64,000 nucleotides of DNA from Mucilaginibacter sp. L3T2-6 (GCF_030519355.1 NZ_JAUMKC010000001.1:1-64000), one strand, 5' to 3'. Numbered from the stretch's first letter, positions 33,273 through 42,540 are shown. The notes: generated by a model from the letters alone, not told the origin. Numbers and translations are program-made.

Positions 33273-34532
33273 TTATTCAGTCATCAACCGTCGTATTAAC
33301 TCCGCGCTTTGTTTATTTCCCTCTTCTAATCTACCGTCGAAAAACGACTGCACTTCCTTAAAGTGTTTTTTATAGCCTTCCATATCGCCATAACCGATAA
33401 TAGCCGACCATTCCCGCACAGCGGAATGAAATTCCAGATCATCGCCGCGGATAGTTTTATCATAAAGGGCTGTTTCGATCGACTCCTCCAGTAGTTCTTC
33501 ATTTTTAAACAGATATTCGGCGATGCCTAAACGCAGTCGAAAGGGGGGCGTTTGGCAGATGAGATTATCATAGGGGTTTACGCCGAGATGATACCAGGCA
33601 TCAACCATGCTCAGGATGCTCAAATGCGAGTTTGGTTTCGGATGATGGGCCTTTTGCGACAGTGAGAACTCTCTCATAACCGAATCGTTCAGCATAATGG
33701 GCTTGCGGCTTTCGTGAAATACAAAATCGCGGGCGCGATACAGCCGGATGCGAAATGCTGCTTCCTCCTCTTTTATCATCAGCTTAAATAACTCCGATTC
33801 TGAAACTGAATAAGCCTTTACCTGTTGCCGGGCGTAGGGGTTCAATATCGCTAAGCCGCCGTACACGTGTGCTTTGTAGCTAAAGATGCGCAGGGTGGTT
33901 AATATTTTTACATTATCAATGCCACCGATATACGAAGCATTTTCCCACGGAAAAAAACCGGCTTCTTTCCATGCTGTGCCCATGCTCTCAAATCCAACGT
34001 GTGTTACGGCCTGGGTGTCGGCTACAATTTTATCATGATCGTGGTAGTCGTATAGTTCAACTATGTTTGAGCCAATTGCGCTAAACAGGTCGGTCATACG
34101 CTGATAAGCTGCGTCATCAGACCTATGGCGTATCAGTATCAGTGTTTGTCCCGCAGGTTTAAAGCCGGGACCGTGCATGCCGTGAAAGGTGATGATCTGT
34201 GCGTCAGCGGGCAGGTATTTCTCAAAAGCTTCAATCTCCGGTGTTTTTACCGAAGTTTGGCCGGCAACTATAGCGCCGTATTTGGTTGACGGACCACATT
34301 CTGCAACCACTTGCTGCAGCCTTTCAGCTTCAACGGAATAAATTATCAGATCGCTGATGCGCGATACTTCCATACCGCTGTCCATAACTTTTATACCATG
34401 GGGCATAAGTTCTTCTTCCAGCCTGTGGCGGTGTTCTGGCAGGTCGCAGCCGCACACGGAATAGCCTGCTTCGGCAAACGCCTTGGCATATAAACGGCCC
34501 ATATCGCCCAGACCAATAATACCTATATTCAT
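33273..34532 (-). CDS. Prephenate dehydrogenase of the fungal TYR1 type
   Basis: The 419-residue protein begins with a Rossmann NAD(P) motif (IGIIGLGDMGRLYAKAFAEAG). From memory, its whole length follows yeast Tyr1p: SDLIIYSVEAE, GQTSVKTPEIEAFEKYLP, HDKIVADTQAVTHVGFESMG, HVYGGLAILNP, PNSHLSILSMVDAWYHLG, PYDNLIC and DDLEFHSAVREWS. Tyr1p oxidatively decarboxylates prephenate to 4-hydroxyphenylpyruvate in tyrosine synthesis. Typical bacterial TyrA proteins lack this long C-terminal part. No other aromatic pathway gene is nearby, so the assignment rests on similarity alone. A different substrate is possible. Confidence 0.82.
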   Translation of the reverse strand: MNIGIIGLGDMGRLYAKAFAEAGYSVCGCDLPEHRHRLEEELMPHGIKVMDSGMEVSRISDLIIYSVEAERLQQVVAECGPSTKYGAIVAGQTSVKTPEIEAFEKYLPADAQIITFHGMHGPGFKPAGQTLILIRHRSDDAAYQRMTDLFSAIGSNIVELYDYHDHDKIVADTQAVTHVGFESMGTAWKEAGFFPWENASYIGGIDNVKILTTLRIFSYKAHVYGGLAILNPYARQQVKAYSVSESELFKLMIKEEEAAFRIRLYRARDFVFHESRKPIMLNDSVMREFSLSQKAHHPKPNSHLSILSMVDAWYHLGVNPYDNLICQTPPFRLRLGIAEYLFKNEELLEESIETALYDKTIRGDDLEFHSAVREWSAIIGYGDMEGYKKHFKEVQSFFDGRLEEGNKQSAELIRRLMTE

Positions 34533-34662
34533 TTCGCTAATATAAGTATGAGTAGCAAAATTCAGCAGTAAACCTTACTTTCGCTTTTATTAAACCGATA
34601 TTTTGGGCAATAAAAACCTTAAAATACCTGTTTTGTTAATATTGTTGAACCAAATTTACCCT

Positions 34663-35352
34663 ATGAAGAAGCTTTTTATCGTAAGACTATTCACTATCGT
34701 AACGTTGGCAAACCTGGGTGTTATATCTGCGTTTGCAAACAACAATAGTACTACGGCTACTCAAACACCGGCCGCCGCCGCGCCGCAATACAGGCAACCG
34801 CCAGCTCCGCGATACCACAAGCCTACGCACGAAGATACCGTGCTGATGAACGATAAATCGATAAGCGGACAGTATAAATATTTGCTCACGAAAATTTACC
34901 ACTACCAGGAACCTCAGGTTGCTGCTTTTTACCGAAACCTTAAGGATACTATTGAGGCCACTAAAGCAAAATTAAAACAGACAGAAGCCAAGCTTGCAGC
35001 CCAGGTAAAGACAGCAAGCGACCTGCAATCGGACGTAAGCGATAAGGAAAAATCACTGGCGCTGTCAAATTCGCGCGTTAATTCTGTGAATTTTTTAGGC
35101 ATCTATATCGATAAGTCGCTTTACAACATGATTATGTGGGGGTTGGTTATAGCACTGGGAATTACTGCTGCTATTGTGATTTATCGCACAGGCAGCTTTA
35201 GCCGCGAGGCAAAATACAGGATAGACCTTTACAACGAGCTGGATGAGGAGTTTAAGGCCTATAAGGCAAAGGCCAATGAAAAAGAAAAGAAGCTGGCCCG
35301 GGAGCTACAAACCGAGCGCAATAAAGTAGACGAACTAATGGGCCGCGCGTAA
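34663..35352 (+). CDS. Membrane-anchored coiled-coil protein of unknown function
   Basis: The protein (229 residues from ATG 34663) has a signal peptide or N-terminal anchor (KKLFIVRLFTIVTLANLG), a Pro/Gln/Ala-rich linker, a coiled coil (about 95-145, IEATKAKLKQTEAKLAAQVK), one membrane segment (about 157-176, MIMWGLVIALGITAAIVIY) and a second charged coiled coil at the C-terminus. Similar Sphingobacteriaceae proteins exist as I recall, without known function. An in-frame TTG at 34603 was rejected because it would bury the signal peptide. The EVE-like gene follows 5 bp later. Confidence 0.7.
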   Translation: MKKLFIVRLFTIVTLANLGVISAFANNNSTTATQTPAAAAPQYRQPPAPRYHKPTHEDTVLMNDKSISGQYKYLLTKIYHYQEPQVAAFYRNLKDTIEATKAKLKQTEAKLAAQVKTASDLQSDVSDKEKSLALSNSRVNSVNFLGIYIDKSLYNMIMWGLVIALGITAAIVIYRTGSFSREAKYRIDLYNELDEEFKAYKAKANEKEKKLARELQTERNKVDELMGRA

Positions 35353-35357
35353 CCTTC

Positions 35358-35807
35358 ATGAAAGCCTATCTTTTTGGATGGAACCCCACAAAGTGGGAGT
35401 GGCCGGGGCTGGATGAAGATATTAAAAAACTCAGGACTACCGGTCAGCTCGAAGACAACTGGGCCGTCATTAGCCATAAAGCCATCAGGCCTGGCGACAG
35501 GGCATACATTGTACGGCTGGGTGTTGAGCCGAGGGGGATTTTTGCATCGGGAACTATATCATCTGAAGCCTATCCTGCCTTTCGCGACGGACGGCATTAT
35601 TACCGTATAAAAATTACGCTCGATGTTTTGCTTAATCCCACAAAGGAAAGTATACTGAGCCTGGATATTTTAAAAACGGGTAATCTTGCCGTACAAAACT
35701 GGACGCCGCAGGCATCGGGCATATCGATAAAACCGCAGCTGGTTGAAGAATTAGAAGCCGTTTGGCTGGATTTTCTGGCGAATAACGGCAAAGTTGAGCT
35801 TTTTTGA
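35358..35807 (+). CDS. Stand-alone EVE-like (PUA-superfamily) domain protein
   Basis: The 149-residue protein (YLFGWNPTKWEWPGLDEDI, RPGDRAYIVRLGVEPRGIFASGTI, SGISIKPQLVEELEAVW) matches the domain found at the N-terminus of some HNH restriction proteins, where it is thought to read modified bases. No HNH or other nuclease domain is attached. It directly follows the coiled-coil gene. Any DNA-modification role is inference. Confidence 0.7.
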   Translation: MKAYLFGWNPTKWEWPGLDEDIKKLRTTGQLEDNWAVISHKAIRPGDRAYIVRLGVEPRGIFASGTISSEAYPAFRDGRHYYRIKITLDVLLNPTKESILSLDILKTGNLAVQNWTPQASGISIKPQLVEELEAVWLDFLANNGKVELF

Positions 35808-35882
35808 TTGTAGAACTTCCCCTACCAGGTTTACCGGGGAAGTTTGATGTAACAATGCGGGCAGCCGCTCGCTCTAAATATC

Positions 35883-37178
35883 ATGAAAACAAAATTCTGC
35901 CCAATCCTTATTGCCGTACTGTGCATTTTTGCCGGCTGCCAGAAATCATCCAAAGTAACTGATGCTGCCACATTAAAACACCTCCAAAGCCTGCTTAGCC
36001 AAAATGAATATTTTAAACTTGATGCAGCGTTTAAATCAGCCGTTGATAAGTTAAGCGATGCCGACCGGTTATATTTCAGGGCTTATTTAGATAATGCATT
36101 TAACCGGAACGAGGACTGTATTAGAAATGTGGATTCACTCATACAATTATCTGCCAGGCTTCCCGACACAACAAAAGCGGCCTTAAAGCGCCTGCAGGAC
36201 GATAGTTATTTTAAAACTTTTCAATATGCAAAGGCCGCCCGGTGCGACAGCGATATACTTAAAAATTATTCTCATGTCCTCAAAAAAGATGTCGTGGATG
36301 ACATCAAAAATGATCTGATTATTCGGGCGGGGCTTAAAAACGTACCGGCACAGCAAACACTTATAAAAACAAATACCACTATTTCCTGGAAGAGGGACAA
36401 GATAGGCCTGGTTAATATCCCGGTTACTACACATGCACAAACTGTGGATGCCATTTTTGATACGCGGGCGAATATCTCATCGATAACACAAAGCTATGCC
36501 AAAAAGCTCGGCCTGCACATGCTGGATGTAACCTATAACGAAGGCAGCGGTGCAACCGGGATACAGTTTAAAACCGGTATGGGTATTGCCGACAGCCTTT
36601 ATATAGGCGATATATTGGTGAAAAATGCTGTTTTCCAGGTGATGCCCGATTCTATCCTTTATATAGCGCCCATCAAATTTCAGCTGAACATTATAGTCGG
36701 TTTCCCGGTGATTGAGCAATTGCAGGAAGTGCATATTTTTAAGGATGGTAAAATGACTATCCCGCTTACACCTCAAAAAGATAACCTGCACAACTTTGCG
36801 CTGAATGGCCTCGACCCGGTTATAGCGTTGCAGTCTGGCCCAGATACTTTATCTTTTCATTTTGATTCGGGCGCAAGCAGTTCGATGCTTTATGAATCTT
36901 ATTTCAAGAAAAATAAGCAGGAGGTACTCAAAGCGGGTTTCAGAAAGACCGTTGGCTTTGGCGGGGCAGGGGGGACTCAAAAGAAAGAGGTTTGGGTACT
37001 GCCAAAACTTAACCTGCGCGTAGGTGGTAGGACCGTTGTGATAGATAGCGTGAGCGTTCTTACCAAACCCATTTACCCCGGTGAGAAGTTTTACGGCAAT
37101 ATCGGGCAGGATTTTACAGGCAAGTTCAGCGAGTTGGTATACAATTTTAAGTTTATGTATATTAAAGGTGTGCTGTAA
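35883..37178 (+). CDS. Retropepsin-like aspartic protease lipoprotein with an altered first motif
   Basis: The 431-residue protein has a lipoprotein signal (lipobox FAGC). Helical repeats (about 40-150) precede two retropepsin-like halves. The first has IFDTRANISSIT (Asp193), where DTGAN is usual, and the second FHFDSGASSSML (Asp328). Both catalytic Asp residues remain, but the Gly after the first DT is Arg (CGG). Activity is therefore in doubt. Such lipoproteins are common in Bacteroidota. Substrate unknown. Confidence 0.78.
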   Translation: MKTKFCPILIAVLCIFAGCQKSSKVTDAATLKHLQSLLSQNEYFKLDAAFKSAVDKLSDADRLYFRAYLDNAFNRNEDCIRNVDSLIQLSARLPDTTKAALKRLQDDSYFKTFQYAKAARCDSDILKNYSHVLKKDVVDDIKNDLIIRAGLKNVPAQQTLIKTNTTISWKRDKIGLVNIPVTTHAQTVDAIFDTRANISSITQSYAKKLGLHMLDVTYNEGSGATGIQFKTGMGIADSLYIGDILVKNAVFQVMPDSILYIAPIKFQLNIIVGFPVIEQLQEVHIFKDGKMTIPLTPQKDNLHNFALNGLDPVIALQSGPDTLSFHFDSGASSSMLYESYFKKNKQEVLKAGFRKTVGFGGAGGTQKKEVWVLPKLNLRVGGRTVVIDSVSVLTKPIYPGEKFYGNIGQDFTGKFSELVYNFKFMYIKGVL

Positions 37179-37218
37179 TAGAAATAGTTGCAACTTCTGT
37201 TATTTATTTCTCAATTTT

Positions 37219-37234
37219 GTACTTAATTAAGTAC
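37219..37234. promoter_or_regulatory. Perfect 16-bp palindrome, likely antitoxin operator
   Basis: GTACTTAATTAAGTAC reads the same on both strands and lies 15-30 nt before the YefM-like antitoxin. YefM antitoxins bind palindromes upstream of their own operon, some with a TGTACA core. Confidence 0.6.
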
Positions 37235-37248
37235 TTGCTATCGAAGTT

Positions 37249-37494
37249 TTGAATTTCACCGAGTTTCGTCAGAACCTGGCCAAAAATTTGGATAAGGTAA
37301 ATAATGATGCGGAGATAGTTATAATATCACGCAGCAAAGGGAAAAACGTGGTCTTGATGGATTTGGAGGAATATAACGCTATAACTGAAACCCTGCATAT
37401 CACAAAAAGCGAAGCCAACAGAAAAAGATTGCAGGCCGAGATAGATGAAATGAATAGCGGAGCGTATCATACTCATAAATTGGCAGAGGATTGA
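37249..37494 (+). CDS. yefM: YefM/Phd family antitoxin with no ATG start
   Basis: The 81-residue protein (NFTEFRQNLAKNLDKVNNDAE, VIISRSKGKNVVLMDLEEYNAITET) is a clear YefM antitoxin. Relatives begin MEVLNFTEFR. Here the codons read ATC-GAA-GTT-TTG-AAT (37240-37254), with ATC where ATG is expected. Translation could use ATC 37240 or TTG 37249; the TTG is given as start. The cognate YoeB gene next to it is disrupted. Confidence 0.8.
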   Translation: MNFTEFRQNLAKNLDKVNNDAEIVIISRSKGKNVVLMDLEEYNAITETLHITKSEANRKRLQAEIDEMNSGAYHTHKLAED

Positions 37495-37495
37495 T

Positions 37496-37753
37496 ATGGA
37501 ATTGGTTTGACAATCCAAAGCATGGGAAGATTATTTGTACTGGCAGCAAACTGATAAAAAAGTATTGCAAAGAATAAAGGATCTGATTAAAGAAACTCTT
37601 CGCACACCTTTTCAGGGAATAGGGAAGCCAGAGCCGCTAAAAGGCAATTTCGCAGGCAATTGGAGTCGCCGTATAACGGATGAACATCGCTTGATTTACT
37701 GTGTCAAAGAAAATAGATTGCATATTTTACAGTGCAGGTATCATCATAATTAA
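37496..37753 (+). pseudogene. yoeB: YoeB toxin gene with a TGA at codon 5
   Basis: From ATG 37496 the reading is MELV-stop-QSKAWEDYLYWQQTDKKVL, and intact YoeB starts MELVW(S/T)xKAWEDYLYWQ. TGG has become TGA at 37508-37510. The rest is collinear with YoeB: GIGKPEPLKG, WSRRITDEHRLIY and a C-terminal CRYHHN, where the usual last Tyr of CRYHY is His. A product from TTG 37535 would lack the first 13 residues. It begins one base after the antitoxin stop codon. Confidence 0.82.
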
Positions 37754-38008
37754 CCAATAGATCCTAAATTATTTATGTATACATTAGAAGATAATTCCTT
37801 TTGGTAAATATAAGGGGGGAGAGAATTAACGCCGGTTGGGAAAATTTGTAAAATTTTACATCGGTTTTAATCTTTCGGACGCTGTAAACCCGTTGTTTTT
37901 CAATCAAGCGGATTTCCTTAAACCGGGCCATTTTTTATTCCTCAATTAATCAACAAGTTCAGCCGCCAACCAACCATTCAATTATTTTAAAAAATAACTA
38001 ATTAACTA

Positions 38009-38039
38009 TTTGACAGTTAATTTATAATTTCTATCTTTG
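38009..38039 (+). promoter_or_regulatory. Consensus promoter of the rplC operon
   Basis: TTTG (38009-38012), 19 nt, TATCTTTG (38032-38039) is a full Bacteroidota promoter. The upstream 250 bp (37754-38008) hold no gene. Its presence explains how the ribosomal genes are expressed despite the split from rpsJ. Confidence 0.85.
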
Positions 38040-38071
38040 CCGTCCCTTTCGGGGGGAACATATGTCTTGAA

Positions 38072-38089
38072 CGAAGCCCTACTGCTTCG
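38072..38089 (+). promoter_or_regulatory. Small stem-loop in the rplC leader
   Basis: CGAAGC (38072-38077) and GCTTCG (38084-38089) pair around a 6-nt loop, 23 nt before rplC. It could be part of an autoregulatory leader, but the stem is short. Confidence 0.4.
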
Positions 38090-38112
38090 ATGGACACAAA
38101 CTAAAAAAGAAA

Positions 38113-38730
38113 ATGTCAGGAATTATTGGTAAAAAAGTAGGAATGACCAGCATTTTCGACGAGACAGGGAAAAACATCCCTTGTACTGTGATCGAAGCTG
38201 GCCCTTGTGTAGTAACACAGGTGAAGTCTGTAGATACAGACGGTTATGCAGCTGTTCAGCTTGCATACGGTGAGCAAAAAGAAAAACACACCTCCGCTCC
38301 TTTAAAAGGCCATTTCCAGAAAGCCGGCACTACTCCAAAACGTAAGCTGGTTGAATTCAAAACTTTCGAAGATCAAAAGAACCTTGGTGACACTGTTACC
38401 GTGGATATCTTCGAGATTGGCGATTTTGTGGATGTAGTTGGTACTTCAAAAGGTAAAGGCTTTCAGGGTGTTGTAAAGCGCCACGGTTTTGGCGGTGTAG
38501 GTATGCAGACCCACGGTCAGCACAACCGCTTGCGTGCGCCGGGTTCAATGGGTGCCTCTTCATGGCCTTCACGCGTATTTAAAGGTATGCGCATGGCTGG
38601 TCAGATGGGTAACGAGCGTGTGAAAATTCAGAACCTCCAGGTTGTGAAGGTATTCGCTGAGCAGAACCTGTTAGTGGTAAAAGGTTCCGTTCCGGGAGCT
38701 AAGGGTTCATTCGTAATAGTGGATAAATAA
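38113..38730 (+). CDS. rplC: 50S ribosomal protein L3
   Basis: The 205-residue protein has [16 protein letters not shown] and the 23S-contacting loop [36 protein letters not shown]. It is now the first gene of the S10-type operon because rpsJ is located elsewhere. Confidence 0.98.
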   Translation: MSGIIGKKVGMTSIFDETGKNIPCTVIEAGPCVVTQVKSVDTDGYAAVQLAYGEQKEKHTSAPLKGHFQKAGTTPKRKLVEFKTFEDQKNLGDTVTVDIFEIGDFVDVVGTSKGKGFQGVVKRHGFGGVGMQTHGQHNRLRAPGSMGASSWPSRVFKGMRMAGQMGNERVKIQNLQVVKVFAEQNLLVVKGSVPGAKGSFVIVDK

Positions 38731-38731
38731 G

Positions 38732-39361
38732 ATGGAAGTTAAAGTATTAAATGTATCAGGTAAAGAAACAGGTGCCAAGGTGCAGCTTCCTGAATCCGTA
38801 TTCGGTATCGAGCCAAACGACCACGCTATCTATCTTGACGTTAAGCAGTTTTTAGCTAACCAGCGTCAGGGTACTCATAAATCAAAACAGCGTAACGAAA
38901 TTGCAGGCTCAACCCGCAAATTATATAAGCAAAAAGGCACCGGTGGCGCCCGCGCAGGTGGTATCAAATCACCTTTGTTCAACGGTGGTGGCCGTGTATT
39001 CGGTCCCCAGCCGCGCGACTATAGCTTTAAACTGAACAAAAAGCTTAAATCACTGGCCCGCAAGTCGGCTTTATCATACAAAGCAAAAGACAGCAACATT
39101 GTAGTATTGGAAGATTTCAATTTTGAAACCGTAAAAACCAAAAACTACGTGCAGCTTACCGCAGACCTGAACGTTGGCGATGTGAAAACATTGTTAGTGT
39201 TAGGCGCTGCAAATAACAACGTTTATTTATCAAGCAGAAACCTGAAAAAAGCAAAGGTTATTACTGCCGACCAGTTGAACACCTATGACGTGTTGAATGC
39301 CGGCAAGCTTTTGCTGACCACAGGTGCTCTTAAATCATTGGAGGAAGCATTAGCTAAGTAA
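38732..39361 (+). CDS. rplD: 50S ribosomal protein L4
   Basis: The 209-residue protein carries the extended loop [39 protein letters not shown] that lines the exit tunnel. It begins one base after the rplC stop. In E. coli L4 autoregulates the S10 operon; this is unproven here. Confidence 0.98.
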   Translation: MEVKVLNVSGKETGAKVQLPESVFGIEPNDHAIYLDVKQFLANQRQGTHKSKQRNEIAGSTRKLYKQKGTGGARAGGIKSPLFNGGGRVFGPQPRDYSFKLNKKLKSLARKSALSYKAKDSNIVVLEDFNFETVKTKNYVQLTADLNVGDVKTLLVLGAANNNVYLSSRNLKKAKVITADQLNTYDVLNAGKLLLTTGALKSLEEALAK

Positions 39362-39363
39362 TT

Positions 39364-39654
39364 ATGGAAATCCTTAAAAAACCAATACTTACTGAAAAAG
39401 TAACTCAATTAACTGAGAAGCTTAACCGTTATGCTTTCAAAGTTGATCACAGAGCTAACAAAATTCAGATAAAAGGCGCTATCGAAGCGATGTATGGTGT
39501 TAACGTTAAGGCGGTAAACACTATGAAATATGTTGGGAAACTTAAAACCCGCAATACTAAGGCTGGTATGGTTGTAGGCCGTGCTGCCACTTATAAAAAG
39601 GCGGTTATTACGTTGAACGACGGAGAAGTAATAGATTTTTATAGCGGTATATAA
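39364..39654 (+). CDS. rplW: 50S ribosomal protein L23
   Basis: The 96-residue protein opens [25 protein letters not shown], the usual L23 start. It forms part of the docking site for SRP and trigger factor at the tunnel exit. It lies 2 bp after rplD. Confidence 0.97.
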   Translation: MEILKKPILTEKVTQLTEKLNRYAFKVDHRANKIQIKGAIEAMYGVNVKAVNTMKYVGKLKTRNTKAGMVVGRAATYKKAVITLNDGEVIDFYSGI

Positions 39655-39662
39655 TTAAAGAG

Positions 39663-40490
39663 ATGGCAGTTAAAAGATTTAAACCGGTTACGCCCGGTAC
39701 CCGCTTCCGCATCGACACCAGCACGTCGGACATCACTACAAACGTTCCTGAAAAATCGTTGGTAGTTTCGTCAAACAAAAAATCAGGCGGACGTAACAAC
39801 AGCGGTAAAATGACCATGCGCTATTTAGGCGGTGGCCATAAACAAGCCTACAGATTAATAGACTTCAAACGTAATAAATTTGATATCCCAGCAAAGGTGG
39901 CGACTATTGAGTATGACCCTAACCGGTCGGCACGTATAGCCCTGCTGCATTTTGTTGATGGTGAAAAAAGGTATATGATAGCCCCTGAAGGCTTAACAGT
40001 TGGACAAACTGTAGTTTCAGGCGAAAAGGCGGCTCCTGAAGTAGGTAATACATTACCGCTTAAGAATATTCCGTTGGGTTCTATCATTCACAATATCGAG
40101 TTAAACCCAGGCCAGGGCGGTACTATTGCACGCAGCGCAGGTACTTATGCCCAGCTTTCGGCACGCGATGGTAAATATGCTATCATCAAATTGCCTTCAG
40201 GCGAAACCCGGATGATCCTGGCAACCTGCCTGGCTACTATCGGAACCGTATCAAACGGCGAAAGAGCAAATGCCGTGCTTGGTAAAGCAGGTCGTAAACG
40301 CTGGTTAGGCCGCAGGCCAAGAGTTCGTGGTGTAGCCATGAACCCGGTAGATCACCCTATGGGTGGTGGTGAAGGAAGGGCCTCAGGTGGTCATCCGCGT
40401 TCACGTAAAGGTTTGTTAGCGAAAGGCTACAAAACCCGTGACAAGAAGAAAACATCAGATCGTTACATCATTGAAAGAAGGAAGAAATAA
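39663..40490 (+). CDS. rplB: 50S ribosomal protein L2
   Basis: The 275-residue protein contains the peptidyl-transferase-proximal motif [26 protein letters not shown]. Its TAA stop shares an A with the ATG of rpsS (1-bp overlap). Confidence 0.98.
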   Translation: MAVKRFKPVTPGTRFRIDTSTSDITTNVPEKSLVVSSNKKSGGRNNSGKMTMRYLGGGHKQAYRLIDFKRNKFDIPAKVATIEYDPNRSARIALLHFVDGEKRYMIAPEGLTVGQTVVSGEKAAPEVGNTLPLKNIPLGSIIHNIELNPGQGGTIARSAGTYAQLSARDGKYAIIKLPSGETRMILATCLATIGTVSNGERANAVLGKAGRKRWLGRRPRVRGVAMNPVDHPMGGGEGRASGGHPRSRKGLLAKGYKTRDKKKTSDRYIIERRKK

Positions 40491-40756
40491 TGGCTCGTTC
40501 AATTAAAAAAGGACCTTATATCGATCACAACCTTGACAAGAAGGTTGCGGTGCTGAATGATTCGAACAAGAAATCGGTTGTTAAAACATGGTCTCGCCGT
40601 TCCATGATCTCTCCTGATTTCGTTGGTCATACATTCGCAGTACACAACGGTAATAAATTTATCCCTGTGTACGTAACAGAAAACATGGTTGGACACAAGC
40701 TGGGAGAGTTTGCACCAACCCGTACATTCCGTGGTCACGCAGAAAAGAAAAAATAA
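40490..40756 (+). CDS. rpsS: 30S ribosomal protein S19
   Basis: The 88-residue protein starts [18 protein letters not shown] and ends with [21 protein letters not shown], both standard for S19. Confidence 0.98.
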   Translation: MARSIKKGPYIDHNLDKKVAVLNDSNKKSVVKTWSRRSMISPDFVGHTFAVHNGNKFIPVYVTENMVGHKLGEFAPTRTFRGHAEKKK

Positions 40757-40759
40757 ACA

Positions 40760-41188
40760 ATGGAAGCAACACAAAAAGTAAAAAAATCTGTGCGTATCGC
40801 ACAGCTTAAAACTGAGCAAAAAGCCCAGCAAGGCGGCCCTGCAGTTGCCAAGTTGAACGACTGCCCTACCTCGCCCCGCAAAATGCGCTTGGTGGTAGAT
40901 CTGATCCGCGGCAAAGAAGTTTTCGCAGCTTTAAGCATACTGAAATTTACCAATAAGGAAGCGGCTATACGCGTTGAGAAACTGCTTATGTCTGCTATTA
41001 CCAACTGGGAAGCGAAGAACGAAGGACAACGTGCTGAAGAAAACGGCCTTTTTGTAAAGGAAGTTTCTGTAGGCGGTGGCCGTCAGTTAAAAAGATTGCG
41101 CCCGGCACCGCAAGGAAGGGGTTATCGCATTCGCAAGCGCTCAAACCACGTAACACTTATTGTGGATACTAAAAACGTTAACAATTAA
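40760..41188 (+). CDS. rplV: 50S ribosomal protein L22
   Basis: The 142-residue protein has an N-terminal extension of about 30 residues (Lys/Gln-rich) before the conserved [17 protein letters not shown], and ends [17 protein letters not shown]. It lines the exit tunnel with L4. Confidence 0.97.
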   Translation: MEATQKVKKSVRIAQLKTEQKAQQGGPAVAKLNDCPTSPRKMRLVVDLIRGKEVFAALSILKFTNKEAAIRVEKLLMSAITNWEAKNEGQRAEENGLFVKEVSVGGGRQLKRLRPAPQGRGYRIRKRSNHVTLIVDTKNVNN

Positions 41189-41194
41189 TTTGAA

Positions 41195-42061
41195 ATGGGA
41201 CAGAAAGCACATCCAATAGGTAACAGATTAGGAATCATCAGAGGTTGGGATTCTAACTGGTTCGGTGGCAATCACTATGCCGACAAATTAGTTGAAGACG
41301 AAAAGATCCGCAAATATCTTTCAGCACGTATCTCTAAAGGCGGCGTATCTAAAGTTGTTATCGAGCGTACTTTGAAGCGTATCACCGTAACTATACACAC
41401 TGCCCGTCCGGGTATTGTTATAGGTAAAGGCGGCCAGGAAGTTGATAAAATAAAAGAAGAGTTAAAGAAGCTTACCAAAAAGGAAGTTCAGATCAACATA
41501 TTCGAGATCAAACGCCCTGAGCTTGACGCACAATTAGTTGCTGAAGGCATAGCAAAACAGCTTGAGGCTCGTATCTCATTCCGTCGTGCAATGAAAACTA
41601 CCATCGCGTCAACCATGAGAATGGGCGCCGAAGGTATCAAAGTAATGACATCAGGCCGCTTGGGTGGTGCTGAGATGGCACGTACTGAACAATATAAAGA
41701 AGGAAGAATTCCTCTGCATACTTTCCGTGCCGATATTGATTATGCATTGGCCGAAGCATTAACTACCTATGGTAAAATAGGTGTTAAGGTTTGGATTTGC
41801 AAAGGCGAAGTTTACGGCAAGCGCGACCTGTCGCCAAACATTGGTGCAGCAAGCAGCGCAAGCGGTAAAGGCGGTGCACGTACCGAAGGCAGCGACCGCG
41901 GATTTGGCGGCCGCAGTGAAAGAGGCGGTGAGCGCGGTGGCGAACGCAGAGGCGACAGGAAACCAGGTGGCGACCGTCGTGGCGGCGGTAACAACCGTGG
42001 CGGACAAGGCGGCGGTAACCGTGGCGGTGGTAACCGTCCGGGCGGTCAGGGAAAGAGATAA
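41195..42061 (+). CDS. rpsC: 30S ribosomal protein S3 with an Arg/Gly-rich tail
   Basis: Residues 1 to about 212 are normal S3, including the KH motif [18 protein letters not shown] and [23 protein letters not shown]. The last 70 or so residues are a low-complexity tail of RGG, GGER and GGNR units, giving 288 residues against about 230 in E. coli. Such tails occur in Bacteroidota and may bind RNA non-specifically. Confidence 0.97.
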   Translation: MGQKAHPIGNRLGIIRGWDSNWFGGNHYADKLVEDEKIRKYLSARISKGGVSKVVIERTLKRITVTIHTARPGIVIGKGGQEVDKIKEELKKLTKKEVQINIFEIKRPELDAQLVAEGIAKQLEARISFRRAMKTTIASTMRMGAEGIKVMTSGRLGGAEMARTEQYKEGRIPLHTFRADIDYALAEALTTYGKIGVKVWICKGEVYGKRDLSPNIGAASSASGKGGARTEGSDRGFGGRSERGGERGGERRGDRKPGGDRRGGGNNRGGQGGGNRGGGNRPGGQGKR

Positions 42062-42105
42062 TAATATTTACAAAATATATCGTGACGATATAAAAGCTTA
42101 AGAAA

Positions 42106-42528
42106 ATGCTACAGCCAAAAAGAACTAAGTTCAGAAAGATGCAAAAAGGCAGGATGAAGGGCAACGCCACCCGTGGCGCCGAGCTTTCATTCGGATCTTT
42201 CGGTATAAAATCACTGGAACCGGCATGGATAACCAGCCGCCAGATTGAAGCTGCACGTATTGCTGTAACACGTTTTATGAAACGTGAAGGCCAGGTATGG
42301 ATCAGGATTTTCCCTGATAAGCCAGTAACTAAGAAACCTGCAGAGGTACGTATGGGTAAAGGTAAAGGTGCGCCTGAATACTGGGTTGCAGTTGTGCGCC
42401 CCGGAAGGATCATCTTTGAAGCAGAAGGCGTGCCTTTGGAAGTTGCCAAAGAAGCGTTGCGCCTGGCAGCACAGAAATTACCTGTGCAAACAAGATTTAT
42501 AGTACGTAGAGATTACGTAGAAGCATAA
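42106..42528 (+). CDS. rplP: 50S ribosomal protein L16
   Basis: The 140-residue protein has [19 protein letters not shown] and [21 protein letters not shown], the standard L16 signatures. A structured 91-bp spacer follows it. Confidence 0.98.
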   Translation: MLQPKRTKFRKMQKGRMKGNATRGAELSFGSFGIKSLEPAWITSRQIEAARIAVTRFMKREGQVWIRIFPDKPVTKKPAEVRMGKGKGAPEYWVAVVRPGRIIFEAEGVPLEVAKEALRLAAQKLPVQTRFIVRRDYVEA

Positions 42529-42540
42529 ATAAAAGTGAAC

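Noticed and set aside
41784..42449. 221-codon open frame on the minus strand across rpsC and rplP
   Set aside because: It is antisense to two certain ribosomal genes, its Arg/His-rich composition mirrors the RGG tail of S3, and no family motif is seen.
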